Positions 56,371 through 64,000 of a DNA stretch of 64,000 nt are shown piece after piece; position 1 is the first letter of the stretch, and every line of letters begins with the position of its first letter. The stretch spans positions 1-64,000 of the forward strand of contig CADASP010000021.1 in NCBI GenBank assembly GCA_902790625.1, written 5' to 3'. Made by a program: the position numbers and the translations under genes. Under the pieces are notes generated by a model. The model was not told the DNA's origin. It saw only the letters and a program-made list of their open reading frames with translations, and did not search any database. Source of the stretch: an uncultured Prevotellaceae bacterium. Lineage in GTDB: Bacteria > Bacteroidota > Bacteroidia > Bacteroidales > Bacteroidaceae.

Positions 56371-56970
56371 ATGAGAGAAATTGTGATTAATGGTCAGCAG
56401 CGCGAGACCACAGGCAAGAAAGCCTCGAAACTGATGCGCAAGGAGGGTTTGGTGCCCTGCAATCTGTATGGTGAGGAAAGAGACGAGAAGGGTCTGCCCA
56501 AGGCTCTGGCATTCGCAAGCACCTTTGTCGAGCTGCGCAAAGCTGTCTACTCGCCCCATGTGTATGTCGTGGTGCTCAACATCGACGGCAAGGAGCACAA
56601 GGCCATCATCAAGGAGCTGCAGTTCCATCCTGTGACCGATGCCCTGCTGCACGCCGACTTCTATGAGGTAACCGATAATAAGGACATCACCGTGGGCATC
56701 CCCGTGAAGCTGAACGGACTGGCTCAGGGTGTGCGCGATGGTGGTAAGTTGAACCTCAGCATCCGCAAGATTGATGTCACCGCTCCCTACAAGAACATTC
56801 CCGAAGTGCTCGAGATCGACGTCACCAACCTGGGACTTGGCAAGGCCATCAAGGTGGGCGAGCTGAGCTTCGAGGGCCTCACGCTGGCTACTCCCGCTCA
56901 GGTGGTCGTCTGCTCGGTGAAGGAGACGCGCGCCTCGAAGTCGGCTGCCGCTGCTGCCGCCGCAGAGTAA
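56371..56970 (+). CDS. rplY: 50S ribosomal protein L25/general stress protein Ctc
   Basis: This 199-residue protein is the long Ctc form of bL25. It has an N-terminal 5S rRNA-binding domain (GQQRETTGKKASKLMRKEGLVPCNLYG, about 5-32; IKELQFHPVTDALLHADFYEV, about 80-100) and a C-terminal beta domain (about 105-190). The tail KSAAAAAAAE is Ala-rich. It lies 3 bases before pth, an arrangement common in bacteria. Confidence 0.95.
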   Translation: MREIVINGQQRETTGKKASKLMRKEGLVPCNLYGEERDEKGLPKALAFASTFVELRKAVYSPHVYVVVLNIDGKEHKAIIKELQFHPVTDALLHADFYEVTDNKDITVGIPVKLNGLAQGVRDGGKLNLSIRKIDVTAPYKNIPEVLEIDVTNLGLGKAIKVGELSFEGLTLATPAQVVVCSVKETRASKSAAAAAAAE

Positions 56971-56973
56971 TAT

Positions 56974-57591
56974 ATGGACAAATTTTTGATTGTTGGACTG
57001 GGAAACCCGGGCGACGAGTACGCCCAGACCCGCCACAATACTGGATTCATGGTGTTGGATGCTTTTGCGAAGGCATCCAACGCCGTTTTCAGCGACCGCC
57101 GCTACGGATTCGTGGCCGAGACTTCGCTGCGCGGCCGCAAGGTGTTCTTGCTGAAGCCCACCACCTACATGAACCTGAGCGGCAACGCCGTGCGCTACTG
57201 GCTGGGAAAGGAAAACATCGACCAGCAGCGGCTGCTCGTGGTGAGCGACGACGTGGCACTGCCATTGGGGCAGTTCCGCCTGAAGGCCAGCGGCAGCAAT
57301 GGCGGCCACAACGGGCTGGGACACATCCAGCAGCTCATCGGCCAGCAGTATGCCCGGCTCCGCATGGGCATCGGCGCCGACTATCCCTTGGGCGGACAAA
57401 TCAACTGGGTGCTGGGTCGCTTCTCGCAGGAAGAACTCGACATGCTGCAGCCCACCCTCGACCTCGGCGTGAAAATCATCGAGAGCTTCGTGCTGGCCGG
57501 CATCGACATCACCATGAACCAATTTAATAAATTGGGAAAGAAACCTACTCCCCCTACCACACCTACCCCACCTACAATACCTACCCCATGA
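56974..57591 (+). CDS. pth: peptidyl-tRNA hydrolase
   Basis: Pth recycles peptidyl-tRNAs dropped from ribosomes. The 205 residues include GLGNPGDEYAQTRHNTGFMVLD (about 7-28, with the catalytic His in RHNTGF), KPTTYMNLSGNAV (about 61-73), VVSDDVALPLGQFRLKASGSNGGHNGLGHI (about 89-118) and RLRMGIGAD. The normal protein ends near residue 188; the last 15 residues (PTPPTTPTPPTIPTP) are encoded by a CCTACCCCACC repeat. This repeat also contains the start of the next gene, which overlaps by 4 bases. Confidence 0.95.
   Translation: MDKFLIVGLGNPGDEYAQTRHNTGFMVLDAFAKASNAVFSDRRYGFVAETSLRGRKVFLLKPTTYMNLSGNAVRYWLGKENIDQQRLLVVSDDVALPLGQFRLKASGSNGGHNGLGHIQQLIGQQYARLRMGIGADYPLGGQINWVLGRFSQEELDMLQPTLDLGVKIIESFVLAGIDITMNQFNKLGKKPTPPTTPTPPTIPTP
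57544..57590. repeat. CCTAC-type short tandem repeat forming the pth tail
   Basis: CCTACTCCCCCTACCACACC and CCTACCCCACCTACAATACC repeat to the ATG of the next gene. The family is the complement of the GTAGGTTTTGTAGG tract in the araR-araD spacer. Confidence 0.75.
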
Positions 57592-58019
57592 ACTCCGAAG
57601 CCCGCATAGACAAGTGGCTATGGTCGGCCCGCATCTTCAAGACCCGCACCATCGCCGCCGACGCCTGCAAGAACGGCCGCGTGGCCGTGAACGGCGTGAA
57701 CGTGAAGCCCTCGCGCATGGTGAAAGCCGACGACGTGGTGAGCGTGCGCAAGCCGCCCGTCACCTTCAGCTTCCGTCTGCTGAAACCCATCGAGCAGCGC
57801 GTGGGCGCCAAGCTGCTGCCCGAGGTGTATGAGAATGTGACACCCCAGGACCAGTATGACCTGCTGGAGATGAACCGCATCAGCGGATTCGTCGACCGTG
57901 CACGTGGCACTGGACGTCCCACCAAGAAGGACCGTAGGCAGATGGATGCCTTCGTGGGGCCGTCGATGGAGGACTTTGGCGACTTCAGCTTTGAAGATTG
58001 GGACGACGAGGAAGAATGA
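57588..58019 (+). CDS. S4-domain RNA-binding protein (Hsp15-like)
   Basis: This 143-residue protein has an N-terminal S4 domain (ARIDKWLWSARIFKTRTIAADACKNGRVAVNGVNVKPSRMVKADDVV, about 5-51), as in the heat-shock protein Hsp15 that binds stalled 50S subunits. An acidic C-terminus follows (EDFGDFSFEDWDDEEE). The start ATG overlaps the pth stop by 4 bases. The link with pth supports a role in rescue of blocked ribosomes, an inference. Confidence 0.9.
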   Translation: MNSEARIDKWLWSARIFKTRTIAADACKNGRVAVNGVNVKPSRMVKADDVVSVRKPPVTFSFRLLKPIEQRVGAKLLPEVYENVTPQDQYDLLEMNRISGFVDRARGTGRPTKKDRRQMDAFVGPSMEDFGDFSFEDWDDEEE

Positions 58020-58047
58020 TTGTTTTCAACAAAGATTTTATGCAACG

Positions 58048-59169
58048 ATGAAAAGGCTCATTAAAACAGTATCGGGCATCGGCCTTTGCTTGACGACCCT
58101 TGCCGCCATGACATCGTGCCTGAACGACGACTCGCCCTATCAGGCAGGGTTTGTATTCAACAAACCTAACAAGGCAGTCAACGTGCTTTATGCCAACACC
58201 CCCACCGACACCATCCTGTTCTACAGCTATGGCAGCTGGAGCGTCACACGCAGCAATGGCAGCTGGTGCCAGATGACCACCACGAAAGGGGCGGGCAACA
58301 CCATCTATAGCATTCCACTCAGCTTCGAAGCCAACACCACGGGCCAAGGACGTGGCACGGAGTTGCACTTCACCGACACCGAGCATCCCGGCGAGGCGTC
58401 GGCAACGCTGCTCTACTGGCAGTATGCCACGCGTGGCGACGGCTCGCTGGGCAGCGCTCCATGCGTGAAGGCCATCACGGGCACCGACGGCTCGCGCTTC
58501 GAGTTTGCCTACGACGAGCTGCAGCGGCCCCTGCAGATGAGCATCCGCAGCAACGACAACGGGGCATCGCGCACGCTGGCCTTCATCTACGATGACCGTG
58601 ACAGTATGCTCACCGTGGTCGACAACGGCAAGAATATGCAGAGCCGCTATGGGCGCGACAACCAGCCCTACCGCCTCATCGGCGGTGGCGACACCATCGG
58701 CTACTACTCGCAGTTCTATCCCAATGGCGTGCCCGTATCCGCCAACTATGCCTTCAATGTGGAGCATCACTCGCTGCTGGGGCAGAACGTCTATTATGCC
58801 TATAAGCTGGGTGGCCAACGCTTAGACCCCGACAGCCTGCATTGCGCCGACAGCCTGCGCATCGCCCGCTTGGAGGAAGGGAAGGCAACCGTTGAGGAGC
58901 AGAAGCTGGTCTATTCAAAGGTGGACAACCGCTGCCAGAACCTCGACGTCAACCAACTCGTGTTTGGCACCGCCCTCTGCGATCCCTATCAGTTGCTGTC
59001 ACTCTTCCGCTATTCGCGCAGCACCAGCATCGTGAGCCAAGTGGAGGGCAAAGACCGCCACTATCAGGTGCAGGTGGGGCTGAACGCCGATAAGAGCGTA
59101 GCCCGCCTCAGCGTGAGTGGCACTGCGCAGGGGCAGCCCTTTGAGGTGGCCTACGACTTCGAATACTGA
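58048..59169 (+). CDS. BACON-type lipoprotein of unknown function
   Basis: From ATG 58048 ([18 protein letters not shown]) the protein has 373 residues, with lipobox Cys26 (AAMTSCLN). The frame is open far upstream, but that part overlaps the S4 gene. Residues about 45-130 resemble a BACON/Ig-like domain ([45 protein letters not shown]). The rest has YD-like beta motifs ([45 protein letters not shown]). It is probably a surface lipoprotein with a binding role. Its ligand is unknown. Confidence 0.75.
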   Translation: MKRLIKTVSGIGLCLTTLAAMTSCLNDDSPYQAGFVFNKPNKAVNVLYANTPTDTILFYSYGSWSVTRSNGSWCQMTTTKGAGNTIYSIPLSFEANTTGQGRGTELHFTDTEHPGEASATLLYWQYATRGDGSLGSAPCVKAITGTDGSRFEFAYDELQRPLQMSIRSNDNGASRTLAFIYDDRDSMLTVVDNGKNMQSRYGRDNQPYRLIGGGDTIGYYSQFYPNGVPVSANYAFNVEHHSLLGQNVYYAYKLGGQRLDPDSLHCADSLRIARLEEGKATVEEQKLVYSKVDNRCQNLDVNQLVFGTALCDPYQLLSLFRYSRSTSIVSQVEGKDRHYQVQVGLNADKSVARLSVSGTAQGQPFEVAYDFEY

Positions 59170-59213
59170 CATCACAGGGGTGCTTGCATCCCCTCTTCAA
59201 CAAAACAAGAACC

Positions 59214-59681
59214 ATGAGCGAGACGAGAAAGAACGAACAACTGAAGCTGCTGGGGCGCGAAACCAACTACGCCAGCAACTACGACCCCACGTTGCTGGAG
59301 ACCTTTAAGAACCAGCATCCCGACAACGACTATTGGGTGCAGTTCAACTGCCCTGAGTTCACCACCCTGTGCCCCATCACGGGCCAGCCCGACTTTGCCG
59401 AGATCAAGATTCTCTATCTCCCTGGCGAGCGTATGGTGGAGTCGAAGAGCCTGAAGCTCTACCTCTTCAGCTTCCGCAACCACGGCGATTTCCACGAAGA
59501 CTGCGTGAACGTCATCATGAAGGATCTCATCCGCCTCATGGACCCGAAGTATATCGAGGTGGTGGGCCTCTTCCTGCCCCGTGGCGGCATCAGCATCTAC
59601 CCCTACGCCAACTACGGCCGCCCCGGCACGAAGTACGAGGAGATGGCGCGCCAGCGGCTGATGAGCCATGGCATCATCTGA
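59214..59681 (+). CDS. queF: NADPH-dependent 7-cyano-7-deazaguanine reductase
   Basis: QueF reduces preQ0 to preQ1 in queuosine synthesis. The protein has 155 residues, the short (unimodular) form. The start is ATG 59214 ([21 protein letters not shown]). The active-site Cys is in [16 protein letters not shown] (about 49-64). The NADPH and substrate region [25 protein letters not shown] (about 80-104) and [13 protein letters not shown] follow. No preQ1 riboswitch is visible upstream. Confidence 0.96.
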   Translation: MSETRKNEQLKLLGRETNYASNYDPTLLETFKNQHPDNDYWVQFNCPEFTTLCPITGQPDFAEIKILYLPGERMVESKSLKLYLFSFRNHGDFHEDCVNVIMKDLIRLMDPKYIEVVGLFLPRGGISIYPYANYGRPGTKYEEMARQRLMSHGII

Positions 59682-59744
59682 AATAAAGAAATGAGGGAAT
59701 AACGGCCCAAGCTTGGCCTGTGGACATTCCTCTCCGTCGAATAG

Positions 59745-59788
59745 CAAGCGCAGACGCCAACGGCAATAGTCGTTGGCGTCTGCGCTTG
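59745..59788. terminator. 18-bp terminator hairpin after queF
   Basis: CAAGCGCAGACGCCAACG (59745-59762) pairs perfectly with 59771-59788 around an 8-base loop, followed by TTTC. It separates queF from the convergent dockerin-type gene. Confidence 0.88.
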
Positions 59789-59846
59789 TTTCAGTAGTAA
59801 GGAGAGGTTGCGGCAAACTGTTGCGCTCCCTTGCAGGAGGGGGAGT

Positions 59847-60320
59847 CTACTCGTTGTCGTCGTCATCGAACTGGCGGGAACGGGCAGGTTCGCTGCCACC
59901 ACCACCAAAGAAGATGTCTTCGAGGTTGCTCTCGATGTAGATGATATTTTTGCCATTGAGTATGAAGTTCACCAATTGCACCACATCGGCTATGCTGACC
60001 TGTTTGTCGCCGTTGATGTCAGCATTCCCGTCGTAGATGCTCTTACCCAGTATGTGGTCCACCAGTATGTTCACGTCAATCATGTTCACATTGCCGTCTT
60101 TACTCAGGTCAAACTTGTTGGAGACGGTCACGCCTTTGCCGTCCTTGCTACTGGCACTGAAGTCGCTTGCACCCTTGCCGGCTCTGGGATGTCCGAATTT
60201 TCCGTCGTCGCCAAGGTCGACGATGGCCTTGACCTCGCCGTTGGTCACCGTGCAGGGACTTGCGCCCACCTGCATAGCGTAGAGCAGCGTGAAGAGGCAG
60301 AGTAAGAAATATTTGTTCAT
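59847..60320 (-). CDS. small secreted protein with dockerin-like repeats
   Basis: From ATG 60320 (MNKYFLLCLFTLLYAMQVGA) the protein has 157 residues: a signal peptide (1-20) and a short linker. A type I dockerin-like module follows (about 70-125) with two calcium-loop repeats, DLSKDGNVNMIDVNILVDHILG and DINGDKQVSIADVVQLVNFILNG. Each repeat has the D-x-[DN]-x-D pattern followed by a helix. The tail is Gly-rich and then Arg/Asp-rich (GGGGSEPARSRQFDDDDNE). It is short and has no catalytic domain. No cohesin gene is in the window. In Bacteroidales, dockerin-like ends also occur on non-cellulosomal surface proteins. Confidence 0.8.
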   Translation of the reverse strand: MNKYFLLCLFTLLYAMQVGASPCTVTNGEVKAIVDLGDDGKFGHPRAGKGASDFSASSKDGKGVTVSNKFDLSKDGNVNMIDVNILVDHILGKSIYDGNADINGDKQVSIADVVQLVNFILNGKNIIYIESNLEDIFFGGGGSEPARSRQFDDDDNE

Positions 60321-60362
60321 GTGGTCAATAGATTTTATGTGATTGGTTGCAAATACTGCGTG

Positions 60363-60370
60363 CAAAGTTA
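60363..60370 (-). promoter_or_regulatory. promoter -7 element of the dockerin-type gene
   Basis: On the minus strand TAACTTTG (60363-60370) lies about 43 bases before the ATG (60320). Confidence 0.65.
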
Positions 60371-60509
60371 CAAAATTAAATTGAATAATCGGTAGAAATA
60401 ATGCGAAAAAAAGAAAACAAATGGTTCTAAGACCGTTTGTCGGAGGGCTGCCTGTCGGGTTCCTCGTGAAAAAAACGGGAATTTTTGGTGCCGTCTGCAA
60501 AAAAAGCAT

Positions 60510-60517
60510 TAACTTTG
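60510..60517 (+). promoter_or_regulatory. promoter -7 element of the lipid kinase gene
   Basis: TAACTTTG (60510-60517) with a TTG at 60485-60487 (spacer 22) lies 48 bases before the ATG at 60565. Confidence 0.65.
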
Positions 60518-60564
60518 CAGTCACCAAGCAGAGGGCCGCATCGTCATTGGCGGTGATGGCATGA

Positions 60565-61524
60565 ATGTCTTTCAGCTTGGGCATAAAAAAGATGGTGGAA
60601 GAATCACGTTGGGGCATCCTCTATTGTCCCCGCAACGGCATCAAGAGCAAGCGCAAGCGCTGGGAGCGGCTGCAGCAGGAGCTGGACGTCCGCGGCGTGC
60701 ACTACGACATGGTGCAAAGCGAAAACACCGACAGCGTGGAGCGCTTAGTGGCCATGCTCATCCGCAATGGCTACAAGACTATTGTCGTGGTGGGTGGCGA
60801 CTCGGCGCTGAACGATGCCGTGAACTGCCTGATGCGCGAGGAGAGCGATGTGCGGCGGCAGGTGAAGCTGGGCGTGGTGCCCAACGGCACGCTGAACGAT
60901 TTTGCACGCTTCTGGGGATTCGAACCCGACAACGACGCGCAGACCGTGGAGTGGCTCAGCAAGGGGCGCACGCGCATGGTAGACTTGGGCTGCGTGCGCT
61001 ACACCGACAAGCATCAGCAGCAACAGCACCGCTACTTCCTGAACTGCCTGAACATCGGCACCACTGCCGACATCATGAACCTGCGGCGGCAGACGCGGCG
61101 CATCCTGTGGTCGCGCACCCTCTCGTTCATCGTGTCCATCATCCTGAAAATCTTCCACCGCAAGGACTACAAGATGCGGCTCTGCGTGAACCACGAGGTC
61201 ATCGACCGTCGTGTGATGACCGTCTGCGTGGGCAATGCGCGGGGCTATGGCCAGACGCCCAGCGCCGTGCCCTATAGTGGCATGCTCGACCTCACCGTGG
61301 TCTACGACCCCAAGCTCTTCCAGCTGTTCAGCGGATTGTGGCTGCTCATCAGCGGCCGCTTCCTCAACCACCGCTCCGTTCACCCCTTCCGCACCCGCCA
61401 CTTGGTGGTGGAAGAGGCCCGCCACGCCCTCGTGGGCATCGACGGACGGCTGATGACCACGCCCGTGGGTTCATACTCCATCACCGTGGAGCCAGAGGCC
61501 ATCAATTTCATGATTCCCGATTGA
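60565..61524 (+). CDS. diacylglycerol/lipid kinase family protein with atypical motif
   Basis: This 319-residue protein resembles the DagK catalytic family. The N-terminal half has IVVVGGDSALNDAVNCLM (about 73-90) and VVPNGTLNDFARFWG (about 108-122); the C-terminal beta domain runs about 160-319 (LGCVRYTD, NCLNIGTTADIM, HLVVEEARHALVGIDG). The usual GGDGT loop reads GGDSA and the second PxGTGNDFA motif reads PNGTLNDFA, so ATP handling could differ. An ATG at 60565 fits; another ATG at 60561 is in a different frame. It is monocistronic. Confidence 0.85.
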   Translation: MSFSLGIKKMVEESRWGILYCPRNGIKSKRKRWERLQQELDVRGVHYDMVQSENTDSVERLVAMLIRNGYKTIVVVGGDSALNDAVNCLMREESDVRRQVKLGVVPNGTLNDFARFWGFEPDNDAQTVEWLSKGRTRMVDLGCVRYTDKHQQQQHRYFLNCLNIGTTADIMNLRRQTRRILWSRTLSFIVSIILKIFHRKDYKMRLCVNHEVIDRRVMTVCVGNARGYGQTPSAVPYSGMLDLTVVYDPKLFQLFSGLWLLISGRFLNHRSVHPFRTRHLVVEEARHALVGIDGRLMTTPVGSYSITVEPEAINFMIPD

Positions 61525-61571
61525 GGTTTTCCCCCCGACAGCCACCTTCGAAAAAAAAGGCATACGCCGCG

Positions 61572-61617
61572 TCAAAATTTGGTGGCTCCAAATGAAAATT
61601 TGGCAACGCCGTAGAAA
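61572..61617. repeat. AAAATTTGGC-type intergenic repeat fragment
   Basis: AAAATTTGGTGGCTCCAAAT and AAAATTTGGCAACGCCG are related to the palindrome-core element at 26181-26242 and to the repeats at 19.9 and 35.6 kb. The rest of the gap 61525-61705 shows GGCCGCTGCGGC and no gene. Confidence 0.6.
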
Positions 61618-61705
61618 AATCCCAGGCCTTGGGACAAATTTGTGCGAAGGCCGCTGCGGCAAGATGCCTTTTCGCCGAACGTTAAACGCTTATTTCTCAG
61701 TTCAT

Positions 61706-62719
61706 TCAACGGGCTTTCCCCCTGACGATGATGTAGATGATGACGGGTGCGCCCATCAACGGCGTGACGGCACCCAGCGGGATGAGTCCGCTCTCGCCTG
61801 GCAAATGGCAGACCAGGTTGCACAGCAGGGCGATGGCAGCTCCACACATCAACGTGGCGGGGAGCAGTCGGCGGTGGTTGTCGGTGCGGAAGATGAGGCG
61901 GGCGATGTGGGGCACGGCCAGGCCGATGAAGCTCACGGGGCCGCAGAAGGCGGTGGTGATGGCGGTGAGCAGTCCGGTGACCAGCAGCAGTCCGTTGCGC
62001 GTGCGGCGGATGTTGATGCCCAGATTCTCGGCATAGCGGTCGCCGAGCATCAGTGCGTTCAGCGGTTTGATGAGCAGCAGCGTGCCGATGATACCCAGCA
62101 GGGTGACGATGGCGAAGAGTGGCATGTGGCCCATGGTGACACCGCCAAAGCTGCCCATGCCCCACACCACATACGACTTCACCCCCTCGTCGGTGGCGAA
62201 GAAATTGAGCAGGGTGATGGCCGACGACGTGAGATAGCCAATCATGATGCCGATGATGAGCAGCATCACATGGTTTTTGACCAGCGTGGAGAAGAAAAAG
62301 ATGATGGCGGTGACGGCCATCGCCCCCACGAAGGCGGCCACGATGACGGCAACGAAGCCGCCCAGCTGCAGCGACCCCACGCTGAGCGAGCCGCCCAGCA
62401 GCAGCATCACCAGCGCCACGCCCAGTCCGGCGCCGCTGCTGATGCCGAAGATGGAGGGGTCGGCCAGTGGGTTGCGGAAGGCAGTCTGCAGCAGCAGGCC
62501 GCTGGCGGCCAAGGCGGCACCGCACAGCAGGGCGGTGATGGCCTGTGGCAGGCGGCTCTCCAAAACGATATAGTGCCACGAAGGCTTGGCTCCCTCGCCG
62601 CCCGAAAGGATGTGGAGCACGTCGGCAGCAGGAATGCTGATGCTGCCCTCAAACAAATTGAGGACAAACAGCGCCACAATGAGCACCGCCAGCATTCCTA
62701 ATCCCACAGTGCCTTTCAT
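61706..62719 (-). CDS. FecCD-type ABC transporter permease (iron-siderophore/cobalamin)
   Basis: From ATG 62719 (MKGTVGLGMLAVLIVALFVL) the protein has 337 residues; an ATG 11 codons earlier (62752) is also possible. About nine to ten membrane segments and the family motifs are present: LPQAITALLCGAALAASGLLLQTAFRNPLADPSIFGISSGAGLG (about 60-103), GRYAENLGINIRR-like (DRYAENLGINIRRTRN) and GPVSFIGLAVPHIARL (about 250-265). This class imports iron-siderophores, haem or cobalamin. It follows the binding-protein gene. The ATPase gene would lie further downstream but is not seen before the lipid kinase end, which is convergent. Confidence 0.92.
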   Translation of the reverse strand: MKGTVGLGMLAVLIVALFVLNLFEGSISIPAADVLHILSGGEGAKPSWHYIVLESRLPQAITALLCGAALAASGLLLQTAFRNPLADPSIFGISSGAGLGVALVMLLLGGSLSVGSLQLGGFVAVIVAAFVGAMAVTAIIFFFSTLVKNHVMLLIIGIMIGYLTSSAITLLNFFATDEGVKSYVVWGMGSFGGVTMGHMPLFAIVTLLGIIGTLLLIKPLNALMLGDRYAENLGINIRRTRNGLLLVTGLLTAITTAFCGPVSFIGLAVPHIARLIFRTDNHRRLLPATLMCGAAIALLCNLVCHLPGESGLIPLGAVTPLMGAPVIIYIIVRGKAR

Positions 62720-62766
62720 TCTCTCTCTATTAGTCGGTTGGGTGCCCCGCATATTTGCGGGGCCAT

Positions 62767-63915
62767 CTACTCCACTTTATGATAATAACGCAGCGGCGGC
62801 TGATTTGGTATGTCGGGATGCAAAATTGTCAGGAAGTCCTGCAACAGCAAGTCGGGGCGGAAGGGCGTCTCTTCGTAGAACATTGATGTGGTGACGTTGC
62901 AACCATACACCTGCCCTTCCTTCACCGGGCGCACCATGCGGTAGCCATCTTGCTCGCTCAGCAGTTGGCTCAGGGTGATGGGGCCTGGCGCGTCGTAGCG
63001 CAGCAGCCAGAGGGCACACTGTCCGGCGCGCTCAAAAACGGTCTCGAACGAGAGCTGCAACGAGCCTTTGTGCTCGTCGTCGGCCCAGGGGTAGTCGGCG
63101 TGGGCGTCGGCCAGCATCTGTCCGATGGTGCTGTGCCCGCCCGGCACGTACCACACCGAGCCAGCCATCTTGTCGACCAGCACCGAGGGGCACGTGGCGG
63201 CTTGCGCGGCCTTCTGCTTCATCGCCGTATAGTTGGTCTCCACTTCTTCGAAGAACCGCTCTGCCTGGGCCTCGCAGCCGTAGAGCATGCCATAGAAACG
63301 CACCCACTCGGCGCGGGCCAGTGGCGAGTGCTCCATATACTCGGCGCACTCGATGAGCGGGGTGCCGATGTCCTCCAAGCGACCGTAGCCACCGCTGTTC
63401 TCGAAGGGCGAGAGCAGGATGCCGTCGGCGCCCGTGTCGATGATTTTCTCGATGACAGGGCTCATGCCGTCGCCGCAGTCGGCGATGATGCCGCTGCTGA
63501 CGCCCTCCTGCACAAACGGCACTTTGATGTATTTCAGGTCGGCCACTCCCGCCACCTGCTGCTCAGCCTTCAGCTGTTCCAGAAGTGCGCAGTGCACGCT
63601 GGTGAAGACGATGCTGCGCTGCAGTGGCGTGCGGATGAGCGTGCCGCCGGGCAGCGATGAGGGCAGCGGAGCCTCACTGGGCACGAGCACGTAGGTGTGG
63701 AGCAACTTGCCCGGCTTCCAAGGATTGTCGATATACACCACCCTGTAGCCCTCGCACTGCTCCACATGGATGAGACGTGCATGGCGGAAGACCAGGCTGT
63801 CAGGAACCGGCGCCCCCTCCTGCTGCAGTCGCTCTGCCCAGCTCTGCGGAGGGGTGTTTCCCCCCACACAGGCTGTGAGCAGTGCAACAAGTATTAGAAT
63901 AAAGGTGTTTCTCAT
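62767..63915 (-). CDS. ABC transporter substrate-binding lipoprotein (FecB/BtuF-like)
   Basis: This 382-residue lipoprotein has a signal sequence with Cys16 (ALLTACVGG). It has the two-lobe class III binding-protein layout: VVYIDNPWKPGKLLHTYVLVP near 59-79, IVFTSVHCALLEQLKAEQQVAGVAD (about 105-129), GADGILLSPFENSGG (about 168-182), GTPLIECAEYMEHSPLARAEWVRFYGML (about 188-215) and a long connecting helix. This is the periplasmic/surface receptor for the permease that follows. The specificity (iron complex or corrinoid) cannot be read from the sequence. A gene ending just upstream (63922) may be in the same operon. Confidence 0.88.
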   Translation of the reverse strand: MRNTFILILVALLTACVGGNTPPQSWAERLQQEGAPVPDSLVFRHARLIHVEQCEGYRVVYIDNPWKPGKLLHTYVLVPSEAPLPSSLPGGTLIRTPLQRSIVFTSVHCALLEQLKAEQQVAGVADLKYIKVPFVQEGVSSGIIADCGDGMSPVIEKIIDTGADGILLSPFENSGGYGRLEDIGTPLIECAEYMEHSPLARAEWVRFYGMLYGCEAQAERFFEEVETNYTAMKQKAAQAATCPSVLVDKMAGSVWYVPGGHSTIGQMLADAHADYPWADDEHKGSLQLSFETVFERAGQCALWLLRYDAPGPITLSQLLSEQDGYRMVRPVKEGQVYGCNVTTSMFYEETPFRPDLLLQDFLTILHPDIPNQPPLRYYHKVE

Positions 63916-63921
63916 GAAGCA

Positions 63922-64000
63922 TTATTTCACCACGAACTTGCGCATCGAGCCGTCGGCCATGCGCACGATGTTCAGACCACGCACTGCGCCGTCCTTCAGC
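63922..64000 (-). CDS. partial: C-terminal sorting tail of a secreted protein (runs off the window)
   Basis: Only the last 25 codons are present: LKDGAVRGLNIVRMADGSM then RKFVVK and TAA at 63922-63924. The pattern Gly-x-x-Ile-Val-Arg-x-x-Asp-Gly followed by Lys-x-x-Val-Lys is a Bacteroidetes surface-protein tail. The start lies beyond base 64000. It ends 6 bases before the binding-protein ATG, so it is probably cotranscribed with the importer genes and may be a surface receptor for the same nutrient. Confidence 0.6.
   Translation of the reverse strand, partial: LKDGAVRGLNIVRMADGSMRKFVVK

Noticed and set aside
59182..59213. preQ1 riboswitch before queF
   Set aside because: The spacer from the previous gene is only 44 bases and has neither the hairpin nor the A-rich tail of known preQ1 aptamers.

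Overview
This window is chromosomal DNA from a member of the Bacteroidales, most likely Prevotellaceae. The case rests on several signals. Promoters have the Bacteroidetes form TTG-N19-21-TAnnTTTG, most often TACCTTTG. There is an lpxC-fabZ gene fusion, an RseC-RnfBCDGEA operon, a trpBEGDCFA operon behind a peptide-leader attenuator, a Nudix-type AraR, a capsule-assembly Wzi family protein, DUF5606 and BACON-type lipoproteins, and secreted proteins ending in Bacteroidetes-type sorting tails. No rRNA or tRNA gene and no CRISPR array was seen.

Layout. 0.1-4.3 kb is an accessory island: a small lipoprotein and two related short RHS-core cassettes with different AT-rich C-terminal domains. The first cassette ends in an RNase Sa/barnase-like toxin interrupted by an in-frame TGA and is followed by a barstar-like immunity gene. 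4.3-4.9 kb is repeats. 4.9-9.4 kb (minus) is an L-arabinose operon: aldose epimerase, SSS sugar symporter, AraR, AraD. 9.75-11.9 kb is a large secreted protein, divergent from 12.0-16.4 kb, which carries surface glycan genes (GT2, four-helix protein, WecB, GT4). 16.4-19.5 kb (minus) holds YpfJ, Wzi and a lipoprotein. 20.3-26.1 kb is rseC-rnfBCDGEA. 26.4-34.8 kb is a lipid A/cell-wall block: lpxD, lpxC/fabZ, lpxA, miaA, PBP1A and a Pif1-like helicase. 34.8-36.1 kb is repeat-rich with an orphan small-RNA candidate. 36.6-37.8 kb is rpsF-rpsR-rplI. 38.0-45.6 kb is trpL-trpBEGDCFA-dapF. 45.7-51.2 kb has a porin-like protein, gdhA, an HExxH protein, a TlpA-like lipoprotein and an OmpA/TPR lipoprotein. 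51.2-52.7 kb is repeats and decayed genes. 52.8-56.2 kb (minus) is nusB-yajC-ybbR-coaE-DUF5606. 56.3-59.7 kb is rplY-pth-hslR-lipoprotein-queF. 59.8-64 kb holds a dockerin-type secreted protein, a lipid kinase and an iron/cobalamin-type ABC importer.

The most unusual property is an infestation by several families of short, usually palindromic repeats. They sit between genes and also, in frame, inside conserved genes: the Pif1-like helicase, trpE, a GT4 glycosyltransferase, the rnfD 5' end and the signal peptide of a lipoprotein. Some also form the C-terminal tails of trpC, pth and coaE. They resemble Rickettsia palindromic elements in behaviour but not in sequence. Two longer intergenic repeats are each shared by distant loci of the window: 4.6/51.9 kb and 19.8/35.6 kb.
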